The notes: generated from the sequence alone by a model not told the origin. A stretch of DNA of 17,290 bases from Alphaproteobacteria bacterium (GCA_009694165.1 SHVP01000053.1:1-17290); one strand, 5' to 3'; shown: positions 1 to 7,299, numbered from the stretch's first letter. Numbers and translations: made by a program.

Positions 1-185
1 TTGCAAACATAACAGGCGCTGTTGGGGCCGCCTCCCGGCCGTGCCACGATCTCGGTCTGGCCGTCGGCACGAACACGGGTGTGCGTGCCGCGGGCGATTT
101 CGACCACGACGAAGGACCCATCGGGAAAGGCAGTCGGTCCCTCCGGAAACTGCAGGCCGGAAGCAATTTCACGGAGCGCCACCAT
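1..185 (-). CDS. SMP-30/gluconolactonase-like protein, N-terminal part (cut by left edge)
   Basis: Only the first 61 codons are present; the gene runs off the left edge. The visible protein starts MVALREIASGLQFPEGP, followed by FPDGSFVVVEIARGTHTRV and GGGPNSACYVC. This matches the first blade of the SMP-30/gluconolactonase/LRE beta-propeller family, where the Glu of FPEGP is a divalent-metal ligand. Known members hydrolyse sugar lactones or other esters; the substrate here cannot be told. I chose the ATG at 185 because it sits about ten residues before the family motif and the frame is closed by a TAG about 80 bases upstream. The ribosome-binding site is weak. The stretch between PN and YVC looks a few residues shorter than in typical relatives, so a small in-frame deletion is possible. 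The 150 bp upstream separate it from the formyltransferase gene, so it may have its own promoter. Confidence 0.75.
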   Translation of the reverse strand, partial: MVALREIASGLQFPEGPTAFPDGSFVVVEIARGTHTRVRADGQTEIVARPGGGPNSACYVC

Positions 186-335
186 CAGGCGCGCGCCGTC
201 GCTCGATTGGTGCTGGCAGCGGCCAAATTCATGCGCCCCGTCGCCGGGCCGGTCCTGGGTGCGATCACTCTACTCGATTTCTCGACTCGGGGACGAGCTG
301 ACCGGCTCCGGGAACCGACGCCGCTGTCGTTAGTG

Positions 336-1130
336 TTACCCCTCGACGACGCGCACCAAGGGCACAGGCGGCGCTGCGGCGAGCTCGGCGGCAAGCATCG
401 CCGGCGAGCGAAGACGCCCAAGGTATTCGTCGGCGACGACGTCGGTATAGTCGCCGTGGCGGGTGTAGCGAATCTGCCGGGATCGATCCTGGACGACCGG
501 CTCCAACGTCAACCACGAACGATCGCCGAGGTGATGCAGCAGTCCGCGATGCGCCGTATGCACCGCACGCATACCGAACAGGAACGGATCGCAAGATTCG
601 GCGGTGGGTCGCGCATGGAACAGGATGCGACCGGAGTCGAGGCCCCGCCCGAGTAGATGAATAGTGGCACCGACGAGCTCGGGCCTACGGTCGTAGAGCG
701 CCCAAAAATTACAGGAACTGCCGCGATAGTAGGGCGAGATCCCCATGTGAATGTTGAGCGCCCGCCGCTTGATCAGCCGCTCGACCAGGGCGCCGCAAAT
801 GTAGCTGGCGCCGAGGACCACGACCGCATCGGCATCGATCGCCGGGGCCAGTTGTTCGGCATCGAGCAACGCGAGATCGCCCATGCGCAGGGCCAGATGA
901 CGGACGTTGCCCGGCAGGAACCGGGGCGAGCCAAAAACCGCCTGTTCGGCCGCGATCACGCGCGCGAAGTGGTCGCGCATGACCGCCGATTTGCCGAAAA
1001 AATCGGGGACTTGGCCGGGGAACACGGTCGTGCATTCCTGGACGGCAAACACCTCGTCGGCAATGGCGGCGAGGTCCGTCAGCAACGCGAGATGGCGCGG
1101 CTGATTGCTGGTGAAGACGGCGATCTTCAT
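336..1130 (-). CDS. Formyltransferase-fold enzyme (methionyl-tRNA/sugar formyltransferase-like)
   Basis: A 264-residue protein with the N10-formyltetrahydrofolate-dependent formyltransferase fold. The core motif lies at residues 126-137: N126-I-H128-M-G-I-S-P-Y-Y-R-G, the equivalent of the NxHxSLLPxxRG loop. The third catalytic residue is D165 in GLDSGRIL. The Asn-His-Asp triad is therefore complete. The protein is shorter than Fmt (about 310 residues) and lacks its C-terminal tRNA-binding OB domain, which favours a small-molecule or sugar amine as acceptor; that is inference. The start is the ATG at 1130, which overlaps the stop of the upstream deacetylase gene as ATGA, a sign of translational coupling. 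An in-frame start 16 codons further upstream would overlap the deacetylase more and lacks family support. The stop is TAA. The role of the pair is discussed under findings. Confidence 0.82.
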   Translation of the reverse strand: MKIAVFTSNQPRHLALLTDLAAIADEVFAVQECTTVFPGQVPDFFGKSAVMRDHFARVIAAEQAVFGSPRFLPGNVRHLALRMGDLALLDAEQLAPAIDADAVVVLGASYICGALVERLIKRRALNIHMGISPYYRGSSCNFWALYDRRPELVGATIHLLGRGLDSGRILFHARPTAESCDPFLFGMRAVHTAHRGLLHHLGDRSWLTLEPVVQDRSRQIRYTRHGDYTDVVADEYLGRLRSPAMLAAELAAAPPVPLVRVVEG

Positions 1131-2053
1131 GCGATGCCGAGACGGCTGAGGGCCAAGGTGTGATCCTCGCGCGGGCACTCGAGCGCTCCACCGCCCACCG
1201 GCGCCATGCTGGCGCGGAAACCCGCGACGACGCCGAGATCGCGGAGAATGCCCAGCGTCTCGTCGTTGTATGAATTGGACGGGTCGGCCATTACGACGGG
1301 GCCGCGGCCGAGAGCCTGGCGCAAGTGTACGTGGTTGGCGCCATATTCCCTTCGCTGGTCAGCCGCGCTCAACGCGGCGATGCGCGTCGGATGGCTGTGC
1401 GAATGCAGCCCGACGACGTGCCCGCGGTCGGCCAGATCGCAAAGGTGGTCGTCCGTCAGCCATAAATCGCGGGCGAGGACGGTCAACTCCAGACCGGCGC
1501 CAGCGATCATGCCGTCCATGACGGCTTCGTAGTGCGCCGGTCCGAGCACGTCGCCGCGAAGAAAACGGAAGCGACGGTCGGCGGGCGTGTAGAACGGGAA
1601 CTCGGCCAGATAGGCCGCCGCATCGAAGCGCTCGAGTTCGCGCAGCGCCCGATCGGCGTGGGGCCCAGCCAACAGCGCCCGGTCGAACGCCGAATAGAAC
1701 GCATCCATGTCGGGGAACGCCGTGTTGCAAAAGTACCGGTAGATCTCCAGCCGCTGGATGTCACCTTCCATCACGCCGGTGTAGACGAACCAGAACGCAA
1801 CGAGGCCGTGGGCCTCGAGCACGGGCAGGGCGATGTCAAACTGGCAGCGCAGCGCATCGTCGAACGAGAGACAGACGTCGTCGGGCTCCAGGGCGCCGCG
1901 CGTCGCCTTGTCCAACCACTCGGTCGCGCCCAGAGGCGAACCCTTGCGCAACGTCGCGATCAAACGATCGAGGACGTCGGCGGTGATGGCGCCCTGAACC
2001 TTGGGATGGGCCCCGCCGTGGAAGTGATGAAACATGAGGGCGTGGGCAGGCAT
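1127..2053 (-). CDS. Polysaccharide deacetylase (NodB-type) family protein
   Basis: A 308-residue carbohydrate-esterase-4-like protein, which would remove N- or O-acetyl groups from a saccharide using a divalent metal. With the start at 2053, motif 1 is LSFDDA (residues 62-67, metal-binding D65-D66). Motif 2 is H217-S-H-S-H221, within the cluster GLHSHSHPTRI. A later DPSNSYND segment (257-264) probably contributes to the active-site wall. No signal peptide is evident, which suggests a cytoplasmic biosynthetic role rather than wall remodelling. The start is uncertain: the family-like N-terminus MPAHALMFHHFHGG begins at 2053, but in-frame ATGs at 2101 and 2164 are also open. No strong ribosome-binding site decides between them. 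A weak promoter (TTGCTA, 17 bp, TTTATG) between 2113 and 2085 would exclude the longer forms. The stop overlaps the next gene's start as ATGA. Confidence 0.8.
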   Translation of the reverse strand: MPAHALMFHHFHGGAHPKVQGAITADVLDRLIATLRKGSPLGATEWLDKATRGALEPDDVCLSFDDALRCQFDIALPVLEAHGLVAFWFVYTGVMEGDIQRLEIYRYFCNTAFPDMDAFYSAFDRALLAGPHADRALRELERFDAAAYLAEFPFYTPADRRFRFLRGDVLGPAHYEAVMDGMIAGAGLELTVLARDLWLTDDHLCDLADRGHVVGLHSHSHPTRIAALSAADQRREYGANHVHLRQALGRGPVVMADPSNSYNDETLGILRDLGVVAGFRASMAPVGGGALECPREDHTLALSRLGIA

Positions 2054-2084
2054 GGGGTCGGCCGAAATGGCCTGGAAGCGTGGG

Positions 2085-2120
2085 CATAAATCCTCGCCCA
2101 TCTTGGTTAGCAATTGGTTA
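2085..2120. promoter_or_regulatory. Putative operator (two TTGGTTA repeats) and weak minus-strand promoter
   Basis: The heptamer TTGGTTA occurs at 2103-2109 and again at 2114-2120, an 11 bp period, in the region between the divergent deacetylase and methyltransferase genes. On the minus strand TTGCTA (2113-2108) and TTTATG (2090-2085) are 17 bp apart and could be a weak sigma-70 promoter for the deacetylase-formyltransferase pair. One-turn direct repeats are typical of regulator sites such as those bound by OmpR/PhoB-type proteins. The binding protein is unknown and the call is inference. Confidence 0.3.
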
Positions 2121-2178
2121 AGCCATCCGTTCGGCCGATGGCCCGTGCTACCATAGCGAGCCACCAGCGGAGGAAGCC

Positions 2179-3264
2179 ATGCGCGAACCCTATGCCCATC
2201 CGGTCATGCCGCGGGCCAACCATGATGAGTTAGCCCGTCAGAACGCGGTCGCTTCGATCAAGATTTACATGGAGGACCATGTCTACCCGGCCGACAAAGC
2301 CGTCTACGAGCGCCGCGTCAAACCGGCCTTTGTCCGCAGCAACGGGCGGCCCCCCAAGGACAAGCACGAGGTTCGCAAGCTGATGGAACGCGAGCCCACG
2401 TACCAGATGTGGAGTTCGGTGGCGCGGACGCTGCAAGAGATGCTGTGGGACAATGTCGGCGCTTGCGTCGAACGTCAGTTACCCGACTTGATCGAAAAGT
2501 GCCGGGTGACCAAGCCCAAGGGTTCGCTTCGGCTCAATCCGACCCTGACGATCCCCCGCTACAACGGGGCGATCGACATCCATTGCATGCCAGGCGGTTA
2601 CCACGCCGATCTGACGCAGGACGACGTCTATGCCGGCGCCCTGTTCGACCGCGGCGCGCACTATTACGGCGTGCCGATCATGGGTAGCCCGGCGCATCAG
2701 GTGCGGGACGGTGCCGGCGGCACTTGGAAGCAGCGCACCGCCCAACTCTGCCTCGGCACCATCCGTCGGTATTATCCGAACCTGCGGCCGAAGCGGATCC
2801 TCGATGTCGGCTGCACCATCGGCGGCTCGACGCTCGCCTTCTGCTCGGCCTACCCCGATGCCCAGGTCTATGGCGTCGACATCGCCGCCCCGTCGCTGCG
2901 TTACGCCCACGCGCGCGCCGAGGCCATGGCGAACGTCGTCCATTTCTCCCAGCAAAACGCCGAGCAGCTGGACTTTCCCGACGGGTCCTTCGACCTGGTG
3001 ATCTCGCACGGCTTGTTCCATGAAACCTCGGGCAAGGCGACCCGCAACATCCTGCGCGAGTGCTACCGCGTGCTGCGGCCGGGCGGAGTCACGCTGCACT
3101 ACGACACTCAGTTCTCGCGCGGCCTCGATCCGCACGACTCGTTCATGCATGACTGGGACACCTACTACAACAACGAGCCCTTCTGGGGACCGTTGCACGA
3201 GACCCCGGTCGTGACGTTAATGACCGAGGCGGGATTCAAAGCGAGCGACGTGCACGCGTGCTGA
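2179..3264 (+). CDS. Class I SAM-dependent methyltransferase, C-terminus apparently truncated by TGA
   Basis: A 361-residue protein with a good ribosome-binding site (GGAGGAAG) just before the ATG at 2179. Residues 1-200 form an N-terminal domain I do not recognise. A Rossmann methyltransferase domain follows: motif I ILDVGCTIGG (207-216), the acidic residue after strand 2 in YGVDIAA (231-237), AEQLDFPDGSFDLV (261-274), and LRPGG (299-303). It ends with DWDTYYNNEPF (325-335) and AGFK (351-354). Substrate and pathway are unknown. The C-terminal third is clearly related to the methyltransferase at the right edge, including HETS, DWDT and NEPF. The TGA at 3262 is probably premature because the same frame carries a further family-like 31 codons (see separate entry). 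It is divergent from the deacetylase gene and convergent with the broken nnrS. Confidence 0.82.
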   Translation: MREPYAHPVMPRANHDELARQNAVASIKIYMEDHVYPADKAVYERRVKPAFVRSNGRPPKDKHEVRKLMEREPTYQMWSSVARTLQEMLWDNVGACVERQLPDLIEKCRVTKPKGSLRLNPTLTIPRYNGAIDIHCMPGGYHADLTQDDVYAGALFDRGAHYYGVPIMGSPAHQVRDGAGGTWKQRTAQLCLGTIRRYYPNLRPKRILDVGCTIGGSTLAFCSAYPDAQVYGVDIAAPSLRYAHARAEAMANVVHFSQQNAEQLDFPDGSFDLVISHGLFHETSGKATRNILRECYRVLRPGGVTLHYDTQFSRGLDPHDSFMHDWDTYYNNEPFWGPLHETPVVTLMTEAGFKASDVHAC

Positions 3265-3360
3265 GGCACCTTCGATGCACAGTTGAACGTCGTGGTCGTG
3301 CCCGCCAACGATGGCGACAGCAACCTAGCCCGCTCCACCATCTTCGGCGCCGCCAAGTAG
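3262..3360 (+). other. In-frame continuation of the methyltransferase beyond a TGA
   Basis: After TGA (3262-3264) the same frame stays open for 31 codons to a TAG at 3358. It encodes GTFDAQLNVVVVPANDGD and, after a short link, ends TIFGAAK. The right-edge relative reads AGFKRANIFADRPKHPGMAP and later ends NFGAIRE, so the two C-termini can be aligned through and past the stop. In that alignment the TGA lies opposite an Arg codon, and CGA to TGA is a single transition. I read this as a nonsense change or sequence error removing the last 32 residues, not a separate gene. Confidence 0.65.
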
Positions 3361-3472
3361 CGGCGCGATCAGTCGTGGCGACGATCGTCCTCAACGACGG
3401 AGTCGCCGCGGCGAACGAACTCAAGATCATCCGGCGCGAGGTGCCGCGGCGCTTGACGCCGTGATACCGCCG
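3361..3472. other. Short intergenic stretch between convergent genes
   Basis: This 112 bp gap separates the methyltransferase tail from the convergent nnrS remnant. It contains an imperfect inverted repeat (GGCGAC at 3377-3382 and GTCGCC at 3402-3407, with a smaller CGTC/GACG pair inside) but no T-run. A terminator is possible but unproven. No gene is recognised. Confidence 0.3.
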
Positions 3473-4652
3473 TCAGCCGCGATGCGAGCGGAAGAACAGT
3501 GGCCCGTAGAGGGCGGCAAATCCAAGGAAGGCAGCCGCCCAGGCAAAGGCGGCGACGTGGAGGAGGACGACGGCGGGCGGGAAAAAGGCCGCAACCAGAT
3601 GGACGACGGTGGCGACGAGGACCGCCGCATAGATCGCCTGGGTTCCCCAACCGGCGTGTAGCGGGCGGCCACTGTGCCCGAGGGATGCCCGGGTCATGAC
3701 CGCCAGCGTCATGGTCCCCGCCGCTCCGCTCGCCCAGGCGTGCACGCCGGCGGAGAACGGAACGGTATCGAGCCCGGTGGCGCTCGCCGCCAACAGAAAA
3801 AACCAAGCGGAATGAAGCAATAGCCAAGATGAAGGATGAGCACCAACCGCTCTGCCAAAGCGCGATCGCCGGCCCAGCGCGTCCACCGCAGCGTTTGCAT
3901 CAGTCCGGCGACCAGCAATAGGACCGCGGTGGTGACCTGCTGCGGCCAGACGAGCCAATGGACCAGCGCCACGATCGAGAGAATGATCGCCTCCTGATCG
4001 ATGCGCCCAAACGACGATGGCAGCCGCCCCGGTTTCTCCCGCGCCAGCCAATTGCGGGTAAAGCTCGGCACGAAACGGCCGCCAACGATCGTGATCAACA
4101 GCACGATTGCCGCCAGGGCAGCCCGTTCGGCCGTCTCGGCCCGACCAGTGGCATGGGCTTCGAGGTGGAAGCCGATGTTGGCCGCGGTCAGCGCCGTCAC
4201 GACGCCGACGACTGCGAGGTTCCGCCAGTTCCGTCCGGCGATGATCTCGCGCGCCGTCAGCGCGGCGAACGTCGCCAAGAACGCGATGTCGACCGCCGCC
4301 GCCTGCCCCAGCTGAGCGACGCCGAGAACATCACCACCAGCCGGCCGGCCACCCACAGGGAGATCAGCAGCAGGGGCCAGCCGCGCACCGGCAGCCGACC
4401 GGGCCAGTTCGGGGTCGCGGTCAACAGGAAGCCGACGACCGCGGCGGCGACGTAGCCGAACAACATTTCACGGATGTGCCAGTCGAGCGGGGCAAAGGCC
4501 GTCGGCAATGCGATCTCACCCCAGAACGCTGGCAGCCAGAGCAAGACAGCGGCGCCCGCATAGAGGCCAGCGGCAAAGAAGAACGGCCGGAAACCGAGGG
4601 CGAGAATCGCCGGCCCCGCGTAAGGGCGGCGGACCTCCTCGGCAGCCGTCAT
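3473..4652 (-). pseudogene. nnrS: NnrS family membrane protein, interrupted by two one-base frameshifts
   Basis: NnrS is a multi-spanning heme- and copper-containing inner-membrane protein linked to nitric-oxide stress and denitrification. Three consecutive frames carry one NnrS protein. Segment 1 begins MTAAEEVRRPYAGPAILALG and includes MLFGYVAAAVVGFLLTATPN and FSASLSWG. Segment 2 resumes at QAAAVDIAFLATFAALTARE and reaches LHLGYCFIPLGF. Segment 3 resumes at FLLAASATGLDTVPF and includes GTMTLAVMTRASLGHSGR, ending FFRSHRG. The first break is at the CCCC run 4306-4309 and the second at the A-run 3797-3802 (plus-strand letters). Adding one base to each run restores a single frame of about 393 codons, the normal family length, with roughly a dozen hydrophobic segments. 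The start ATG at 4652 overlaps the stop of the DsbA-like gene (ATGA). Either a real pseudogene or homopolymer sequencing errors. Confidence 0.85.
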
Positions 4653-5263
4653 GGCGTCGTGCGGCCGGCGGCCCGCCCGGTCGAAATCCAATCGTCGATA
4701 TAGGGCAGCCGGTCATGGCCCCAAAAGGGTTCGCCGTCGACGACGAACCACGGCGCGCCGAACATGCCGCTCGCCAGCGCCGCGGCGAGCGCGGCCTCGT
4801 GCTTCACCTTGCCGTCCGGGTCATCGATGGCGCGGACAATCTGATCCTTCGCAAAGCCTTTGCCGGCGAGGCCGGCGACGATCTCCTCGGCAGTCCGCAT
4901 CGCGCGCCCCTCGCCCCAAACGGCTTGCGTCATGGCCAGCAGCACCGCACGAACCCCAACCGCCTTGCCCAAGGCGTAACAGAGTTCCGAGGTGAGATCA
5001 GAGTCGGGTGGAAAGGCACTCGGCCAGGCGAATGGGAGGCGCCGTAAGCGAGCGATCCGCACGGTATCGCGACGCATGTAACGGGTGCGCGCCTCGGGCC
5101 GCGGCGGGCGTCCGCCCGGCTGCTGAACCTCATGGATGCGGTGCAATCGCACGGGCCGCCAGACGACGGTGGCACCATGCCGCCTGGCCAGGTCGTCGAT
5201 GAGATGGGCGGCAAAATACGAATAGGACGAGGAGAAGGCCGGATAGAAGATGATTTCGGTCAT
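4649..5263 (-). CDS. DsbA family / 2-hydroxychromene-2-carboxylate isomerase-like protein
   Basis: A 204-residue thioredoxin-fold protein of the DsbA/HCCA-isomerase (kappa-GST-like) group. The N-terminus reads MTEIIFYPAFSSSYSYFAAH; Ser replaces the Cys-x-x-Cys of true DsbA, as in HCCA isomerase where a Ser near residue 11 contacts glutathione. The cis-Pro loop and C-terminal family signature are present: FGAPWFVVDGEPFWGHDRL (residues 168-186, Pro171). The expected function is a glutathione-dependent isomerase or transferase in aromatic catabolism or detoxification, but the substrate is not evident. The start at 5263 has an AAGGTG-like site just upstream. The stop overlaps the nnrS start (ATGA), so the two were probably co-translated. 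It is divergent from the rsmC-like gene. Confidence 0.82.
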   Translation of the reverse strand: MTEIIFYPAFSSSYSYFAAHLIDDLARRHGATVVWRPVRLHRIHEVQQPGGRPPRPEARTRYMRRDTVRIARLRRLPFAWPSAFPPDSDLTSELCYALGKAVGVRAVLLAMTQAVWGEGRAMRTAEEIVAGLAGKGFAKDQIVRAIDDPDGKVKHEAALAAALASGMFGAPWFVVDGEPFWGHDRLPYIDDWISTGRAAGRTTP

Positions 5264-5480
5264 GGCGCACCTTGAGGTGAGGCGACGATCTTCGGTGATC
5301 GCCCACCAATTGGCCAGCAATTCGGCATGCCATTGACAGCGCGGGCGGCCCACGAAACAGTGCCCTCGCTGGAGAGAACGCCCATGACTCAGACCATCGC
5401 CGCCCCTGCCGTTCGGACGGTCTGCGGGTGCTGAGGCGCATGACGGCCCCGTCCCGACACCTGGCGGTTGCCCCATAGCA
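5264..5480. promoter_or_regulatory. Divergent intergenic region with a possible plus-strand promoter and leader
   Basis: This 217 bp region lies between the DsbA-like gene and the RsmC-like gene. A perfect -35 hexamer TTGACA is at 5333-5338, followed 17 bp later by only a poor -10 (AACAGT, 5356-5361). Downstream, GGAGAG at 5371-5376 precedes a short open frame (entry below). There is also an 8 bp palindrome CCAATTGG near 5306. No RNA gene is recognised. The promoter call is tentative because the -10 is weak. Confidence 0.3.
5384..5434 (+). CDS. Possible 16-residue leader peptide upstream of the RsmC-like gene
   Basis: An ATG with a well-placed GGAGAG site opens a 16-codon frame, MTQTIAAPAVRTVCGC, ended by TGA 46 bp before the RsmC-like start. 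The ribosome-binding site is better than that of the downstream gene. The peptide has no run of a single amino acid to suggest classical attenuation. It could be a translated leader, the remnant of an older gene start, or chance. Confidence 0.25.
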   Translation: MTQTIAAPAVRTVCGC

Positions 5481-6488
5481 ATGGGCGCCGTCGCCACGCT
5501 CGTCGTTCCTTTCGCCCAGGGACAACTCGTCCGGCCGGATGGCCGCGTCGGTTTCCTGCGCGCTGCGCCCCATCGCCTGTTCGACACGACGTGGCGCCAC
5601 CAACTCGTCTGCGAGCAAACCTGGAAGCCGACCGCGGACCAATTGACCGCGGCCGGCTTCGCGCTCGATGGCGGTGCCGTGGACCCATTTCCGATGGCCA
5701 TGGTCTTGCTCACCAAACACAAGCGCGAAAGCCTCGGCAACATCGCGCGGGCCTGGTCGCGGCTCGAGGTCGGCGGTACCCTGGTCGTCGCCGGCCGCAA
5801 CAACGAGGGCATCCGAGCCATCGAACGCGTGGTTCTCCACACGCTAGGACCGATTGCCACCGCGGCCAAACACCACGGACGCGTCTTTTGGCTGGCTCGT
5901 CCGGCGGGCAATGAACCACCGGCCGTGCCGGAGTGGATCGCCGAGGCGGCGCCACGGCGGGTGGCGACCCTCGACGCCGTGACGAGACCGGGCATCTTCA
6001 GTTGGGAGCGCGTCGATCCGGGGTCGGAGCTTCTGGCCCGGAGCCTCCCCCCCACCCTCGCGGGGAGAGTTGCCGATCTCGGCGCCGGCTGGGGTTATCT
6101 GGCCCGGGCGGTGCTGGTCTGCAGCGCGTCGGTCGGCGTCTTGGATCTCTACGAGGCAGAGGCCCTGGCACTCGATTGCGCCCGCGAGAACGTCGTCGCG
6201 CCCGGCCGGCGCATTCGATTCCATTGGCACGATGTCGCTGCCGGCATCGGCGAGCGACGCTATGACACGGTGGTGACGAACCCACCCTTCCATGACGACA
6301 GCGGCACGACGCCGGAGCTCGGCCGGCGCTTCATCGAGGTCGCCGCCGCGGCGCTGGTCCCCGGCGGCACCCTCTACATGGTCGCCAATCGCCACCTGCC
6401 CTACGAGCAGCCCCTAGCGGCCGCGTTCACGACGTGGGAGAAGCTGGCCGACGATCGCGGCTACAAAGTTCTCCGCGCTGTGCGCTAG
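5481..6488 (+). CDS. rsmC: Class I SAM methyltransferase, RsmC-like (16S rRNA m2G1207 type)
   Basis: A 335-residue protein with the two-domain layout of RsmC/RlmG. Residues 1-165 form a degenerate N-terminal Rossmann domain, and 170-335 a catalytic one. Family motifs are PGIFSWERVDPGSELL (170-185), motif I VADLGAGWGYLA (197-208), and the amino-methyltransferase motif NPPFH (267-271). RsmC transfers a methyl group from SAM to N2 of G1207 in 16S rRNA of the 30S subunit; RlmG acts on 23S rRNA. NPPF-H plus length point to this group, but the exact guanine cannot be assigned from sequence. The ATG at 5481 fits the family N-terminus (xxAVATLVVPF), although the ribosome-binding site is poor. The frame is open further upstream, so a longer form starting at a GTG is possible. 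The next gene follows after 55 bp on the same strand. Confidence 0.78.
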   Translation: MGAVATLVVPFAQGQLVRPDGRVGFLRAAPHRLFDTTWRHQLVCEQTWKPTADQLTAAGFALDGGAVDPFPMAMVLLTKHKRESLGNIARAWSRLEVGGTLVVAGRNNEGIRAIERVVLHTLGPIATAAKHHGRVFWLARPAGNEPPAVPEWIAEAAPRRVATLDAVTRPGIFSWERVDPGSELLARSLPPTLAGRVADLGAGWGYLARAVLVCSASVGVLDLYEAEALALDCARENVVAPGRRIRFHWHDVAAGIGERRYDTVVTNPPFHDDSGTTPELGRRFIEVAAAALVPGGTLYMVANRHLPYEQPLAAAFTTWEKLADDRGYKVLRAVR

Positions 6489-6543
6489 AATTGAATGGTC
6501 GACGTGCGGTTATCGCGCCTCCATCTTGCGCGCAGGAGAGCCC

Positions 6544-7299
6544 ATGAACGTCGTTCCCGCCTCCCTCGCCGGCCGCAACCCGATCGGCTGGCGCGCCAGG
6601 ATCGGCATCGCCGTGCCGATGACCAACACCGTCTGCGAAGCCGAGTGCAACCGCATGGCGCCGGCGGGGGTGTCGTTTCACTTCATCCGCACGCCGATCC
6701 ATCGCGGCAGCGATGCCGGCGACCCGGTACCGCGCATCCTCGCCGACGCGGAGCGGGCCGCTGCCGACCTGTTCGCGACCCGTGTCTCGGCCATCGCCTA
6801 TGCCTGCACCTCCTCGTCGATGGCCTGTCCCGCCGACAAGCTGATCGGCACGATCGAACGGGCCAGCAAGGCGAAGGCCATCTCGACCGCCGGGGCGATC
6901 CTCGACGCGCTGCGCGCCCTCGGCCTCAAAAAGATCGCCATGGCCTCGCCCTACCTGCAGGAAACCAACGAGCATGAAGCCGAGTTCCTGGCTGACCATG
7001 GAGTGACCGTGGTAGCCATGGCCGGCCTCGGGCTCAATACACCCGAGCATGTCGGCGAAATGTCGCGCGTACCCCCGGCCAAAGTGTTCGAACTTGCCCA
7101 GTCCGTTGATCGACCGGAGGCGGAAGGTATCCTGATCTGCTGCACCGATTTCAATACGGCCGATGTCATCGCGCCGTTGGAGGCGGCCTTGAACAAGCCG
7201 GTCATTTCGAGCATCAGTGCGACCCTGTGGCGTGTGTTGCGCCGGGCGGGGATCGACGACCGCATCCCCGGCTATGGCCGCCTGCTGATGACGCCCTAG
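6544..7299 (+). CDS. Asp/Glu racemase superfamily enzyme (maleate cis-trans isomerase / arylmalonate decarboxylase-like)
   Basis: A 251-residue protein starting at an ATG preceded by AGGAGA. The pseudo-symmetric Asp/Glu racemase fold is shown by AYACTSSSMAC (residues 85-95) and GILICCTDFNT (195-205). C88 and C199/C200 occupy the two positions used as catalytic acid/base. Having a Cys on both sides suits a racemase or cis-trans isomerase; arylmalonate decarboxylases keep only the second one. Maleate isomerases convert maleate to fumarate in nicotinate and related catabolism. The name is a family-level call: the substrate could be another small dicarboxylic acid. The gene follows the RsmC-like gene by 55 bp, but no functional link is obvious. 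The TAG stop overlaps the TAG of the convergent SRPBCC gene by two bases. Confidence 0.75.
   Translation: MNVVPASLAGRNPIGWRARIGIAVPMTNTVCEAECNRMAPAGVSFHFIRTPIHRGSDAGDPVPRILADAERAAADLFATRVSAIAYACTSSSMACPADKLIGTIERASKAKAISTAGAILDALRALGLKKIAMASPYLQETNEHEAEFLADHGVTVVAMAGLGLNTPEHVGEMSRVPPAKVFELAQSVDRPEAEGILICCTDFNTADVIAPLEAALNKPVISSISATLWRVLRRAGIDDRIPGYGRLLMTP

Noticed and set aside
3262..3302. Selenocysteine insertion at the methyltransferase TGA
   Set aside because: A short stem (GGCAC/GTGCC) can form after the TGA, but no apical loop of the bacterial SECIS type is visible and the relative has Arg, not Cys, at this place.
3258..3464. Small plus-strand frame after the methyltransferase
   Set aside because: Its first half is out of frame with the homologous methyltransferase tail; the second half resembles no family I know and it has no clear ribosome site.
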